From Cognaticolwellia beringensis (lineage in GTDB: Bacteria; Pseudomonadota; Gammaproteobacteria; Enterobacterales; Alteromonadaceae), in NCBI RefSeq assembly GCF_002076895.1, contig NZ_CP020465.1, positions 3,720,001 through 3,784,000 on the forward strand: 64,000 nucleotides of DNA, written 5' to 3'. Within the stretch, counting starts at the first letter, position 1; each line of letters starts with the position of its first letter. A program made the position numbers and the translations under genes. The notes beneath the pieces are model-generated. The model saw only the letters and a program-made list of their open reading frames with translations. It ran no database searches and was not told the DNA's origin. Below are positions 27,145 through 37,377 of the stretch, in pieces.

Positions 27145-28683
27145 ATGATTATTGGTATACCGAAAGAAGTATTGTCAGGTGAAAACCGAGTCGCAAGCGC
27201 GCCAACGGCGGTAACTTCCTTGCTCAAGCTTGGTTTTGAAGTGCAAATACAAAAAGGTTGCGGCACAAAAGCAAGTTTTACCGATCAAGAGTTTATTGAT
27301 GCCGGTGCAAGTGTTGTGACTAAGAAAAATGTTTGGCAGTCTGATATTATTTTTAAGGTAAATCCGCCAACGATTGAAGAAGTAGCTGCAATGAAAGATG
27401 GGGCTTATCTCATTGGCTTTATTGCCCCAGCTCAAAATGACGATGTTTTAGCCGCGTTAAAAGATAAATCAATCACCACGTTAGCCATGGAAATGGTGCC
27501 AAGAATGACCCGCAGTCAATCAATGGACGCGTTAAGTTCAATGGCCAATATTGCAGGCTATCGTGCCGTAATTGAGGCAACTCATCAGTTTGGCCGCTTT
27601 TTAACCGGGCAAATAACCGCAGCGGGTAAAATGCCACCGGCTAAAGTGATGATTATTGGTGCCGGTGTTGCTGGTTTAGCGGCCATTGGCACTGCGAGTA
27701 GTTTAGGGGCGATTGTTCGAGCGTTTGATACTCGTCCTGAAGTAAAAGAGCAAATTGAAAGCATGGGGGCTGAGTTTCTAGAGCTTGACTACGAAGAGCC
27801 AGAAGATACCGGCTCGGGCGATGGTTACGCTAAAGAAATGAGCAAAGCCTTTATCGATGCAGAAATGGCGTTATTTGCAGCGCAAGCAAAAGATGTTGAT
27901 ATTATTATTACCACCGCGATGATCCCCGGAAAACCTGCACCTAAGCTGATTACAGCGGCGATGGTTGAATCGATGAAAACCGGTAGTATTGTGGTTGATT
28001 TAGCGGCCGCAGGTGGTGGTAATTGTGAATTAACGGAAGCCGGTAAAGTGGTTAATGCCAATGGCGTAAAAATAATTGGGTACACCGATTTAGTCTCTCG
28101 CTTACCTAATCAGTCATCACAACTTTACGCAAACAACTTAGTTAGCTTAGCCAAATTACTCTGTAAAGAAAAAGACGGTACACTTAATATTGATTTAGAC
28201 GATGTCGTTATTCGTAACATGACGGTGGTTAATAAAAACGAAATTACCTTCCCGCCACCGCCAATTCAAGTAAGTGCAGCGCCCGCTAAACCGAAAGTAA
28301 CACCGGTTAAAACTGCTGAGGTTAAAGTTGAAACGCCCATGAGCCCGACTAAAAAGTACGGCATGATGGCTGCTGGTGCTTTACTGTTTGGTTGGGTGGC
28401 TAGTGTTGCACCTGCTGATTTTCTCTCACATTTTACCGTGTTTGTTTTAGCCTGTGTCATTGGTTACAACGTGGTATGGAATGTTAGCCATTCGCTACAT
28501 ACACCACTAATGAGTGTAACCAATGCCATCTCAGGCATTATTATCGTGGGCGCAATTTTACAGGTGGGTAATAGTAGCCCACTCATTCAATTGCTCGCTG
28601 GTGTCGCAATACTTATTGCCACTATCAACATTGTTGGTGGCTTTGTTGTCACTAAACGTATGTTAAAAATGTTTAGAAAATAA
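27145..28683 (+). CDS. pntA: NAD(P) transhydrogenase subunit alpha
   Basis: Proton-translocating transhydrogenase of the inner membrane, which couples hydride transfer from NADH to NADP+ with proton entry. 512 aa, E. coli type with domain I and the domain-IIa membrane helices in one chain. Seen: [15 protein letters not shown] at the start, [30 protein letters not shown] (NAD-binding), and an A/P/K-rich linker at about 375-400. Four hydrophobic helices follow ([59 protein letters not shown]). pntB starts 11 bases after the stop. Confidence 0.97.
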   Translation: MIIGIPKEVLSGENRVASAPTAVTSLLKLGFEVQIQKGCGTKASFTDQEFIDAGASVVTKKNVWQSDIIFKVNPPTIEEVAAMKDGAYLIGFIAPAQNDDVLAALKDKSITTLAMEMVPRMTRSQSMDALSSMANIAGYRAVIEATHQFGRFLTGQITAAGKMPPAKVMIIGAGVAGLAAIGTASSLGAIVRAFDTRPEVKEQIESMGAEFLELDYEEPEDTGSGDGYAKEMSKAFIDAEMALFAAQAKDVDIIITTAMIPGKPAPKLITAAMVESMKTGSIVVDLAAAGGGNCELTEAGKVVNANGVKIIGYTDLVSRLPNQSSQLYANNLVSLAKLLCKEKDGTLNIDLDDVVIRNMTVVNKNEITFPPPPIQVSAAPAKPKVTPVKTAEVKVETPMSPTKKYGMMAAGALLFGWVASVAPADFLSHFTVFVLACVIGYNVVWNVSHSLHTPLMSVTNAISGIIIVGAILQVGNSSPLIQLLAGVAILIATINIVGGFVVTKRMLKMFRK

Positions 28684-28694
28684 GGGACACTGTA

Positions 28695-30098
28695 ATGGAA
28701 TTTTCTCAAGGTTTTATTAGTGCAGCGTATATTGTTGCCGCGTTATTGTTCATTTTTAGTTTAGCCGGATTAAGTAAGCAGCAAACTGCTGAAACAGGCA
28801 ATTGGTATGGTATTGTTGGTATGGCAATCGCACTTATTGCCACCATTGCTGATCCTCGTGTCGACAACGTTTGGATTATTTTAGTTACCATGGTCATTGG
28901 TGCAACTATTGGTTTAAAGTTAGCCAAAAAAGTAGAAATGACTCAAATGCCAGAGCTAGTGGCCATATTGCACAGTTTTGTAGGGTTAGCGGCTGTAATG
29001 GTTGGCTTTAATAGCTATTTTGAAATGGACCATTCAGTGGCAGCTACGTTTAATGACAGTCAACAAATGGCGATTAATATCCATTTAGTTGAAGTGTTTC
29101 TTGGGGTGTTTATCGGCGCGGTAACCTTTACCGGTTCAATTGTTGCGTTTGGTAAGTTGCGTGGTGTTATTAACTCGGCGGCATTAATGCTACCTCATCG
29201 TCATAAACTAAACTTAGCCGCTGGTGTATTATCATTTATGCTACTAGCGAGTTTTGTAGAGCAAGGCGGCGGTGATGGTACTTTATATATTATGGCGATT
29301 ATTGCCCTAGCTTTTGGTTGGCATTTAGTGGCGTCAATTGGCGGTGCTGATATGCCGGTGGTCGTATCCATGCTCAATTCTTACTCTGGTTGGGCAGCAG
29401 CGGCAGCAGGTTTTATGCTCAATAATGATTTGCTCATTGTTACCGGCGCATTAGTCGGCTCTTCAGGAGCTATTCTCTCTTACATTATGTGTAAAGCAAT
29501 GAACCGCTCTTTTATTAGCGTAATTGCCGGAGGTTTTGGTACCAATGTGGTGATCGATACCGATACTGATTATGGTGATCACGTTGAAATTACTGCAGAA
29601 TCAGTCGCTGATATGTTAAATGGCGCCAAGTCGGTCATTATCACACCAGGTTACGGTATGGCAGTCGCGCAAGCTCAGTATCCAGTGTATAAATTGACTC
29701 AAGCCCTCAAAGATAAGGGGATTGAAGTGCGTTTTGCTATTCATCCGGTGGCTGGTCGATTACCGGGCCACATGAATGTTTTGTTAGCTGAGGCTAAAGT
29801 GCCATACGATATTGTGCTAGGCATGGAAGAAATTAATGATGATTTTGCTGAAACTGATGTCGTGTTGGTGATAGGGGCAAACGATACGGTAAACCCAGCA
29901 GCGGCTGAAGATCCCACAAGCCCGATTGCTGGTATGCCGGTATTAGAAGTTTGGCATGCGAAAAATGTCGTCGTATTCAAACGTTCAATGAGCACAGGTT
30001 ATGCGGGTGTACAAAATCCATTGTTCTTTAAAGACAATACGCAAATGTTGTTTGGTGATGCTAAAGATTCGGTTGAAGAAATATTTAAGGCCTTATAG
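28695..30098 (+). CDS. pntB: NAD(P) transhydrogenase subunit beta
   Basis: Membrane domain IIb plus NADP-binding domain III. 467 aa with about nine N-terminal helices ([20 protein letters not shown] onward). The C-terminal domain III has [49 protein letters not shown] and [16 protein letters not shown]. Length and motifs match E. coli PntB (462 aa). It forms a two-gene operon with pntA, ended by a weak hairpin. Confidence 0.97.
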   Translation: MEFSQGFISAAYIVAALLFIFSLAGLSKQQTAETGNWYGIVGMAIALIATIADPRVDNVWIILVTMVIGATIGLKLAKKVEMTQMPELVAILHSFVGLAAVMVGFNSYFEMDHSVAATFNDSQQMAINIHLVEVFLGVFIGAVTFTGSIVAFGKLRGVINSAALMLPHRHKLNLAAGVLSFMLLASFVEQGGGDGTLYIMAIIALAFGWHLVASIGGADMPVVVSMLNSYSGWAAAAAGFMLNNDLLIVTGALVGSSGAILSYIMCKAMNRSFISVIAGGFGTNVVIDTDTDYGDHVEITAESVADMLNGAKSVIITPGYGMAVAQAQYPVYKLTQALKDKGIEVRFAIHPVAGRLPGHMNVLLAEAKVPYDIVLGMEEINDDFAETDVVLVIGANDTVNPAAAEDPTSPIAGMPVLEVWHAKNVVVFKRSMSTGYAGVQNPLFFKDNTQMLFGDAKDSVEEIFKAL

Positions 30099-30146
30099 CA
30101 TGCCAGAGTTTTGCTAGTGTAAAGCTTAAATAATTAAGGTTAACTT

Positions 30147-30171
30147 GCCGGTACTTGTTATCGGCTTTTTT
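30147..30171 (+). terminator. Weak terminator after pntB
   Basis: GCCG ... CGGC stem with an imperfect middle, followed directly by six T. Confidence 0.55.
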
Positions 30172-30368
30172 ATTTCTAAAACTCAATCCAGCACTAAAAA
30201 ACGATAAAATTGTAATTTATAAATTTTTATACACGTGGGCTGATATTAAACTCTGTATGTTGTTATTGATTTTAATCGTTATTGTGATGAAAAATCATTT
30301 ATCAGACAGACAATTTTGTTAAACTACGCGAGTTGAAATTCCTAAAAATAAATCCTTCGGAGAATAAC

Positions 30369-31805
30369 GTGATAGAACCAAGTGTAATTGAGCCCAGTAT
30401 CATAGAATTATGGGTAGGAACTATTAACGGTTATTTATGGGGTAGTATTTTAATTTACCTGCTAAGTGCTTGTGGTATCTGGTTTACCTTTCGATTGAAA
30501 GGGCTACAAATTACCCGTTTTTTTCATATGTTTACTATTTTAAAAACCAGTCGTAAAAGTTCAAGCCAAGGTATTTCTTCTTTTCAGGCACTTTGTACCT
30601 CGCTGGCAGCTCGTGTTGGTACGGGTAATTTAATGGGAGTTGCGGTCGCTATTTCTCTGGGTGGAGCTGGCGCGGTATTTTGGATGTGGTTAATTGCTTT
30701 AGTCGGCATGGCTACCGCATTTGCTGAAAGTACCTTAGGTCAGCTCTATAAAGAGCGTGATAGCATGGGCAATTTCCGTGGTGGTCCCGCATATTATATG
30801 AGCAAGGGCTTAAAGAATAAGAAATTAGCCATTACTTTCTCGTTGTGTTTGTTTTTTGGCTATGGTTTTGTTTTTAGTGCCGTACAAGCCAACTCTATTA
30901 CCAGTGCATTTAATGGCTCATACGGTTTTAATCCACTTTATACCGGCATAGTTATAACCCTAGCGGCGGGTTTTATTATTTTTGGCGGCCTAAAAAATAT
31001 TGCGCGCTTTGCTGAATTAACCGTGCCTTTTATGGGGTTACTTTATTTACTGGTTTGCTTCGCGGTAATTTGGATGAACATTGAAAGAGTGCCGATGGTC
31101 ATTAGTGATATTTTTGCTTCTGCTTTGGGTTTAAAAGAAGCCGGTAGTGGCTTAGTTGGTGCTGCTATTGTGCAAGGTGTTAAGCGTGGATTGTATTCTA
31201 ATGAAGCCGGTATGGGTAGTGCACCTAATGCCGCTGCTGCTGCCGAACCTTTTCCTCCGCATCCGGTATCGCAAGGTTATATACAAATGCTAGCTGTGTT
31301 CTTCGACACCATTGTTATCTGTTCATGTACGGCAATTTTAATCTTACTTTTTAAAGATACCGGTGGTGAAGCACAAGGCATTCAATTAACGCAACAAGCA
31401 TTGGCTTATCAAGTGGGCGATTGGGGCAGCGACTTTATTACTATCGCTATTTTGTTATTTGCTTTTACGTCAATCGTGGCTAACTTTGCCTATGCTGATA
31501 ATAATTTAAAATATTTAAAAATGGATAACATTTTAGGCCGCTGGTTTTTACGTATTGGATTTTTACTGATGTTGGTCTTTGGCTCTGTCGCGACATTACC
31601 CGAAGTAATCGCTTTGGCTGATTTATCGACTGGCTTAATGACCATATTTAATGTTACAGCCTTGTTTATGCTTTCTAAAGTGGTGGTTAAAATAACTAAA
31701 GACTATCACAACCAACAAGATAAAGGTTTACTCCCAACTTATCAGGCTGATGAAGCTGAAGAACAGCGCTTAAATTTAACGAAAGGCATCTGGCTTAAAA
31801 AGTAG
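30369..31805 (+). CDS. Alanine/glycine:cation symporter (AGCS family)
   Basis: Inner-membrane sodium- or proton-coupled uptake of alanine or glycine. About 478 aa with 10-11 hydrophobic helices. AGCS signatures: FQALCTSLAARVGTGNLMGVAVAISLGGAGAVFWMW, VVQGVKRGLYSNEAGMGSAPNAAA-like AIVQGVKRGLYSNEAGMGSAP, and a FADNNL-like YADNNLKYL. The start is set at GTG 30369, six bases after CGGAG, rather than the TTG at 30333, which has no Shine-Dalgarno. Family members are usually about 450-500 aa. No glycine riboswitch is seen upstream. Single gene. Confidence 0.93.
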   Translation: MIEPSVIEPSIIELWVGTINGYLWGSILIYLLSACGIWFTFRLKGLQITRFFHMFTILKTSRKSSSQGISSFQALCTSLAARVGTGNLMGVAVAISLGGAGAVFWMWLIALVGMATAFAESTLGQLYKERDSMGNFRGGPAYYMSKGLKNKKLAITFSLCLFFGYGFVFSAVQANSITSAFNGSYGFNPLYTGIVITLAAGFIIFGGLKNIARFAELTVPFMGLLYLLVCFAVIWMNIERVPMVISDIFASALGLKEAGSGLVGAAIVQGVKRGLYSNEAGMGSAPNAAAAAEPFPPHPVSQGYIQMLAVFFDTIVICSCTAILILLFKDTGGEAQGIQLTQQALAYQVGDWGSDFITIAILLFAFTSIVANFAYADNNLKYLKMDNILGRWFLRIGFLLMLVFGSVATLPEVIALADLSTGLMTIFNVTALFMLSKVVVKITKDYHNQQDKGLLPTYQADEAEEQRLNLTKGIWLKK

Positions 31806-31850
31806 TGTTTAACACGCGTAATATTTAATACAAGCAAGTGTTAACAAAGC

Positions 31851-31859
31851 TGCTATAAT
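31851..31859 (+). promoter_or_regulatory. Extended -10 promoter for the RhlE-type helicase gene
   Basis: TGCTATAAT is a perfect extended -10 (TGN-TATAAT). The -35 position (about 31831-31836) is poor, as often with extended -10 promoters. Transcription would start near 31866, giving a leader of about 65 nt. Confidence 0.55.
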
Positions 31860-31931
31860 GCGCGCCTTAATATTTTGGCGTGCTGCATTTAGTCGGTACG
31901 TTGTTTACGATAATACAGAAATGGTGATGTG

Positions 31932-33260
31932 ATGAGTGTGGATTCAATAGGTTTATCGGCTGACTTACTAAAAGCGGTAAAAGCCTGCGGTTATAAAAAT
32001 TTAACACCGATTCAACAAATAGCTATTCCTGTTATTCGTACCGGTGTTGATGTTTTAGCAAGTGCTCAAACAGGTACTGGTAAAACAGCCGCTTTTACTT
32101 TGCCAATACTCGACAGTTTAGCGAGTAAAGTTAAACCAAACGCGGATGGTTTTGATACCACTACGACAGTTAAAGCCCTAATTTTAACACCAACGCGTGA
32201 GTTAGCGGCGCAAGTTGAGAAAAATGTAAAAGCTTACAGTGAGTTTTTACCTTTGCGCTCAGGTGCTATTTTCGGTGGTGTAAATATGCCACCACAAACG
32301 AAAATGCTTAAAAGTGGTGTTGACGTTTTAGTCGCGACACCTGGCCGTTTAATTGAGCACCTTGAACAGCGCAACTTAGATTTATCGCAAGTACAATACC
32401 TTGTACTTGATGAGGCTGATCGCATGCTAGATATGGGCTTTTACAACGATATTGAACGTATCGTAGCCATGATCAAAGCAAAGCATCAAACATTGATGTT
32501 TTCGGCAACATTCTCAAATAAAGTTAAAACGCTTGCAAAGAAAGTGCTTAAAACACCTAAAACGATTGAAGTAGCGCGTCAAAACTCGACATCGGGTAAA
32601 GTAAAACAGTCAGTATATTGGGTTTCTGAAACCCGTAAAGCTGAGTTATTGTCTGAACTTATTGGCGTAAATAATTGGCAGCAAGTTTTAGTTTTTGCTG
32701 GTACTAAAGAAAGCGCAAATATTTTAGCGAAAGAACTAAAACTCGATGGTATAAAAACCGCTTTATGTCATGGCGATAAAACCCAAGGTGCACGTAATAA
32801 AGCGCTTGAGCAATTTGTTGATGGCAGTGTTCGTGTATTAGTTGCGACCGATGTTGCTGCTCGCGGGCTTGACATTGCTAACTTACCTTATGTGGTTAAC
32901 TTCCATTTACCTTTCCTACCAGAAGATTATGTTCACCGTATTGGCCGTACAGGTCGAGCAGGTAAATCAGGAACAGCAATATCATTAGTCAGCCCTAAAG
33001 ATGAGCAGTTTCTCGATAATATTGAAGCCTTAATTGAACGAAAATTTGAGCGTATTATAGTACCGGGTTACGAGTTAAATCGACCTTTACCGGCACATTA
33101 CGACGCTAAAGAAGAAGCGCCGTTGAAGAAAAGCCGTTATAAAGCGACACAAGAAAAGAATCAATTACTTGCGCGTAAAAAAGCCGATGCTACTCCGGCA
33201 GCACAACGTAGAGCAAAAGCTAACAAGAAAAATAAAACAGTAAATAAAAAACGTAAATAG
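31932..33260 (+). CDS. DEAD-box ATP-dependent RNA helicase, RhlE type
   Basis: RNA helicase used in ribosome assembly or RNA decay. 442 aa. Q-motif (GYKNLTPIQ), Walker A AQTGTGKT at residues 45-52, PTRELAAQ, GGVN, TPGRL, DEAD box in VLDEADRMLDMGF, SAT, then the C-terminal helicase lobe with ATDVAARGLDI and HRIGRTGRAG. A Lys-rich tail of about 60 residues (KKSRYKATQEKNQ, KANKKNKTVNKKRK) is typical of RhlE-like proteins. ATG 31932 is chosen over the GTG codon just before it. Confidence 0.92.
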   Translation: MSVDSIGLSADLLKAVKACGYKNLTPIQQIAIPVIRTGVDVLASAQTGTGKTAAFTLPILDSLASKVKPNADGFDTTTTVKALILTPTRELAAQVEKNVKAYSEFLPLRSGAIFGGVNMPPQTKMLKSGVDVLVATPGRLIEHLEQRNLDLSQVQYLVLDEADRMLDMGFYNDIERIVAMIKAKHQTLMFSATFSNKVKTLAKKVLKTPKTIEVARQNSTSGKVKQSVYWVSETRKAELLSELIGVNNWQQVLVFAGTKESANILAKELKLDGIKTALCHGDKTQGARNKALEQFVDGSVRVLVATDVAARGLDIANLPYVVNFHLPFLPEDYVHRIGRTGRAGKSGTAISLVSPKDEQFLDNIEALIERKFERIIVPGYELNRPLPAHYDAKEEAPLKKSRYKATQEKNQLLARKKADATPAAQRRAKANKKNKTVNKKRK

Positions 33261-33338
33261 TTCACATATACCACGTTAGAATGAAGGATTATTTATTTCA
33301 AATGGTATTACTTACAGTTATAAAGTCGCAGGTTATTT

Positions 33339-33977
33339 ATGTCTGATAACACCTACATCGACGTTCCTTTTAACTATCGACATCACTGCTGGTTCTGTTC
33401 AGAGCCAGCAGGACACTCTTTTACTTTTCCTCACTCAGCACATCTAGTTTTTGATTGCCCACATCACCCGCTAACTCTACCCAGTTGTTTAGAGTGCGCT
33501 CGTGCGGCAAACAAGGCGGAAGTGCGAAACATTTGGCAAGTCGAGCAAAGTGTTAAAGTTTATCTTATTAATAAATATCGTAAAGATTTAGCAATAGGGC
33601 TAAATTGGACAGAAGAAGAATTAGCTAACTCTGGCTTTGAGGGAGGCAGTTTTGCTGGCTTTCAAAAAAGTGCTTGGTTTATGTATCAAGTCGCAAAAGA
33701 TAGAGTTAATTTTCGAGGTTGGCCGCTAGTGCTCGATGGTATTGAAATTACTAACGAAGATATTGAACGAGAATTTTGCTTTGACGGGGTCAGTTACCCG
33801 AGTATTGATCAGGCAATGGAACACTATAGCCTTAATTTTAATTTAGATTTGGATTTTTTGCGTCGAGTACTGGCAAAAATTGGTCCGCAAAGCTTTGCAA
33901 AAGCGGTAAGGTTTTGCCGCTTGTATGTTGGCGCAACACCTAATGAAAAGTCACTTGCTTTGCGAGAATTTAGCTAA
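33339..33977 (+). CDS. Conserved Cys4 (zinc-ribbon-like) protein of unknown function
   Basis: 212 aa, cytoplasmic, no signal peptide. The N-terminus has two CxxC pairs (Cys17/Cys20 in CWFC and Cys50/Cys53 in CLEC) 30 residues apart, with His-rich stretches between (HHCWFCSEPAGHSFTFPHS, CPHHP). This resembles the zinc knuckle of HNH/McrA-type folds, but no HNH catalytic motif is evident. The rest is mixed alpha/beta with an aromatic block (SFAGFQKSAWFMYQVAKDRVNFRGWPLVLDG split here) and a C-terminal helix pair. I do not recognise a named family. It follows the helicase gene by 78 bases in the same direction. Confidence 0.75.
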   Translation: MSDNTYIDVPFNYRHHCWFCSEPAGHSFTFPHSAHLVFDCPHHPLTLPSCLECARAANKAEVRNIWQVEQSVKVYLINKYRKDLAIGLNWTEEELANSGFEGGSFAGFQKSAWFMYQVAKDRVNFRGWPLVLDGIEITNEDIEREFCFDGVSYPSIDQAMEHYSLNFNLDLDFLRRVLAKIGPQSFAKAVRFCRLYVGATPNEKSLALREFS

Positions 33978-34085
33978 ATCAATATCTCGTCTTGGCTAGG
34001 TATTGCTGAGAATATAGTTAGTATTCTCAGGCCACTATATAATCATTCTTTATTAAACTTTTAGCTCAGCACCATTCAGTAAAGT

Positions 34086-34982
34086 TCAACTTTGAGAAAC
34101 AATACTCAACTTTTGCGGCATAGTCATTTTCTGAGAATATAACGCTTTATCTGCACGTTTAAAAAAGCTTGTTGCGTTGTCAGCTCTATTCATAAAAGCT
34201 AAGCCTAAACTACTGGTAACATTATGTTTTGCTAATAATGCATCTTGCGACATTGCATGGTAAATTCTATGTTCAATAACGGATAAAGCCTGCTCAGTAG
34301 CATCTGCCACTATAATCGCGAATTCATCACCACCAAAGCGGAAGACACAATCTGTATCTCGAACACTTTGGCGTAATGCCTTGGCAAATTGTACTAAAAC
34401 ATTATCGCCTATGTTGTGACCAAAGGTGTCATTAATGGCTTTAAATTTATTGAGATCACTCAAGATTAATCCGACACGTGTGTGTCGACGGTTTGCTTGG
34501 GCCATCGTGCGTTTAATTTGTTCGTCAAAACTTCGGCGGTTGCCTAATTGAGTTAAACTATCTTGCATAGCCAGTTGCATGGCTTGATGATATTGCACCG
34601 CATTTTTCAATGGATTGAGCAATAATTCATGCAGTTCAGTCAAAACTTTATAATTACCCATACTTATGGGCATATTAACGGCATAAGTGATCATGCCAAA
34701 AAACTGACCATTGAGTTTTAATTCAAATTGACGCTCTGACTTTGCCTGACGACTGCCTCTTGCTGTGGCACTTATATCAACATGTTTAAAGTAAAGTCCA
34801 GTAAAATCAAGATACTTTGCCACTTCAATAGCGAAAATATCGATAAGCTGCTTTACATCTAATGTCGTTTGTAACTGCTCAAGTAAGGCCAAGTTGCGTT
34901 GGCTTTGTTGTTCACTATGTTGAAATAATGTAAAGGCATTAAATTTAGAATTAGGGTGATTAACAACATTGACTGTGCGCAT
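34086..34982 (-). CDS. GGDEF-domain diguanylate cyclase
   Basis: Synthesises cyclic di-GMP from two GTP. 298 aa, cytoplasmic. Residues 30-135 form a GAF-like sensor region (LLEQLQTTLDVKQLIDIFAIEVAKYL and following strands). The GGDEF domain starts at DSLTQLGNRRSF (141-152), with DLNKFKAINDTFGHNIGD, the intact active site GGDEF at 217-221 and an intact inhibitory RxxD site (RDTD, 208-211) five residues before it. It should therefore be active and product-inhibited. AGGGA precedes the ATG. A c-di-GMP riboswitch lies 4 kb away at 39157. Confidence 0.93.
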   Translation of the reverse strand: MRTVNVVNHPNSKFNAFTLFQHSEQQSQRNLALLEQLQTTLDVKQLIDIFAIEVAKYLDFTGLYFKHVDISATARGSRQAKSERQFELKLNGQFFGMITYAVNMPISMGNYKVLTELHELLLNPLKNAVQYHQAMQLAMQDSLTQLGNRRSFDEQIKRTMAQANRRHTRVGLILSDLNKFKAINDTFGHNIGDNVLVQFAKALRQSVRDTDCVFRFGGDEFAIIVADATEQALSVIEHRIYHAMSQDALLAKHNVTSSLGLAFMNRADNATSFFKRADKALYSQKMTMPQKLSIVSQS

Positions 34983-35303
34983 AGTTTTTCCCTGCTAATA
35001 TTGACGTTTAAACTTTCTGAAGTAACTAAAGCAAAAAGCATACCTACTATTTAACTTTTAGGGATTTTATTCATATCTAAGGATGAAATGGCTATTTTAG
35101 TTTAAATTTTTATGACTGCGGGTGTAAGTTCAAGGCTAATTATCTAAGTTAAGTAACCGTTTTAATGTATGTTTTTCTTTTGCTTACAGAAAATAATTTA
35201 GACAAAAGTGCCCCTAGAAGGCTACACTTAAATTAGGTTATTAAGTTCAACAACCAGTCAAACTCTGCCAATATCCGTTTTTATCACCTTGTAAGGAATA
35301 CAT

Positions 35304-37271
35304 TTGACAAGTCACCTTGAGTTACTCGCTATATTGTCCAGCGCCGTTTTAATTGTTTGGCTATTTCGCCGATTACAATTACCGGCCATTTTAGCTTATT
35401 TAGTTGCGGGTGTTTTGGTGGGTGAACATGGGTTAGCTTTGGCGCAAGAACATGTTGACTATGAGCATTTTGCTGAGCTCGGTATTGTATTTCTACTCTT
35501 CACTCTCGGACTTGAATTTTCATTACCCAAACTCGTTGCAATGCGGCATTTAGTAGTAACAGTTGGTAGTTTACAAGTGGTTATAACACTTGTGCTGTTT
35601 ATGTTAGTTGCTATGTTTTTTGGGCAAAGTTTTGCCGCAGCAATAACTATTGGCGGCATATTAGCACTGTCGTCTACTGCTATTGTTATTCGCCAATTAA
35701 GTGAAAGCGGAGGCATGAAGAAAAAGTCTGGGCAACTTTCTGTAGCTGTTTTACTATTTCAAGACGTAGCCGTAGTCCCCCTATTAATCGTTATACCTTT
35801 ATTAGCACAAGGTGGAGACTCTTCCTTTATTATGGCGCTGTTGTTTGCACTAGTTAAAGGGGTCTTTGTCGTTTCGCTTTTATTATTCGCCGGTAAATGG
35901 CTACTACCCAGATTATTCAATTTAGTTGCTCAAGTTAGAACGGATGAGTTATTTGTATTAACCACACTATTGGTAACCTTAGTTGCATCAGCCTTAACGC
36001 AATGGTTTGGACTTTCTATGGCATTAGGTGCATTTTTAGCGGGGATGATGCTAGGCGAAAGCCAATATAAACACCAACTTGAAGCTGACATTAGACCCTA
36101 TCGTGATATTTTACTGGGTTTGTTTTTTGTTACTGTCGGCATGAAGCTAAATATCAGTGTTGTTTTCTCATCTCCTTTGATCATTATTTCGCTACTGGTT
36201 TGTTTTATGATAGTAAAAATACTGGTCGTTGTTTTATTAGCAAAGCGCGCAGGAGAGTCATCTAAAGATGCTTGGGCAGCAGGTATTATGTTGGCACAAA
36301 TGGGCGAATTCGGTTTTGTTTTAATCGCGTTAGCAAGCCAAGTCGAAGTGTTACCAGAAACTACCGCCTCTATACTATTGGGGACAGGCGTGCTGAGCAT
36401 GGCAATAACACCTTATATGATCAACCATGCTCGTGGTTGGGCACTTTGGTTAAGTCATGAGAAACAACTTGATACTCAAGCATTAGAAGAATTACCTCAA
36501 AATACAGATCTACATGATCACGTTATTATTTGTGGATTCGGTCGTATTGGCCAAACCGTCAGTCGATTTTTAAAACAGGAATCGATCGATTTTGTTGCCA
36601 TTGATATCGACCCATTACGAACAACAAAAGCACGAGAAGCAGGTGAAAATGTACTTTTTGGCTCATCGAGACAGGCTGAGTTATTGCAGGCGGCGAAGTT
36701 ATCAAAAGCTAAACTTGTAGTCATCGCCTTTGGTGAAGACAAACAGTCACTCGATGTTATCCAAAAAGTACGCTCATTAGCGCCAGACGTCCCTATTTTA
36801 GTTCGTACCCGTAATGATGATCAATTAGATGAATTACACGCTGCCGGTGCAAATGAAGTGGTACCTGAGAGCTTAGAAGGTAGTTTAATGCTAGTTTCAC
36901 AAGTGCTGTCATTATCTGGCGTACCTTTTTCTAGAATTGTTCGCCGTGTACAAAAAGAGCGCAAGAATCACTACAATCATTTACATGGCTTCTTTCAAGG
37001 TGAACATACCGACATGAGCCCTGAGGGTATTGGTCGGATTGAATTTGCACACGCAATTATCTTGGTAGACGACTCATTTGCTACTGGCAAGTCTATTCAG
37101 TCATTAAAACTAGATGAGCGCCGTGTTTTTGTTATAGCGCTAAGACGTAATAATATCGAAAGTGAAGAACCTGATGTAGAGACCATATTATTACCACAAG
37201 ATACTTTGATTGTTCGTGGTAAGCCCCGTCGAGTTGAGCGTGCAGAGCGTTTTGTGCAAGAAGGGCATTAA
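35304..37271 (+). CDS. Kef-type potassium:proton antiporter (CPA2 family) with RCK domain
   Basis: Inner-membrane K+/H+ (or Na+/H+) exchanger. 655 aa. About 12 N-terminal helices with family motifs AYLVAGVLVGEHGLAL, FLLFTLGLEFSLPKL, ALSSTAIVIRQLSE, LLFQDVAVVPLL, and LAQMGEFGFVLIALA. From about residue 405 a KTN/RCK domain binds nucleotide (HVIICGFGRIGQTVSRFL), followed by an RCK-C (TrkA-C) domain at the end. The start is TTG 35304 after TAAGGA; no ATG fits better. Resembles KefB/KefC but with TrkA-C; KefF/KefG partner genes are absent. Confidence 0.92.
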   Translation: MTSHLELLAILSSAVLIVWLFRRLQLPAILAYLVAGVLVGEHGLALAQEHVDYEHFAELGIVFLLFTLGLEFSLPKLVAMRHLVVTVGSLQVVITLVLFMLVAMFFGQSFAAAITIGGILALSSTAIVIRQLSESGGMKKKSGQLSVAVLLFQDVAVVPLLIVIPLLAQGGDSSFIMALLFALVKGVFVVSLLLFAGKWLLPRLFNLVAQVRTDELFVLTTLLVTLVASALTQWFGLSMALGAFLAGMMLGESQYKHQLEADIRPYRDILLGLFFVTVGMKLNISVVFSSPLIIISLLVCFMIVKILVVVLLAKRAGESSKDAWAAGIMLAQMGEFGFVLIALASQVEVLPETTASILLGTGVLSMAITPYMINHARGWALWLSHEKQLDTQALEELPQNTDLHDHVIICGFGRIGQTVSRFLKQESIDFVAIDIDPLRTTKAREAGENVLFGSSRQAELLQAAKLSKAKLVVIAFGEDKQSLDVIQKVRSLAPDVPILVRTRNDDQLDELHAAGANEVVPESLEGSLMLVSQVLSLSGVPFSRIVRRVQKERKNHYNHLHGFFQGEHTDMSPEGIGRIEFAHAIILVDDSFATGKSIQSLKLDERRVFVIALRRNNIESEEPDVETILLPQDTLIVRGKPRRVERAERFVQEGH

Positions 37272-37377
37272 TAGCGTACTAAAAACAATGTTAGTGCTAG
37301 ATTCAGTCAACTAAATTTGAAGTTTTGTGCGTTTAAATTCTGACTAGGTGTTCAATATTTAATTTAATTAATTAATA

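Noticed and set aside
30099..30368. Glycine riboswitch before the alanine/glycine symporter gene
   Set aside because: The conserved aptamer elements and paired tandem structure were not found; the region holds only a weak terminator and AT-rich spacer.
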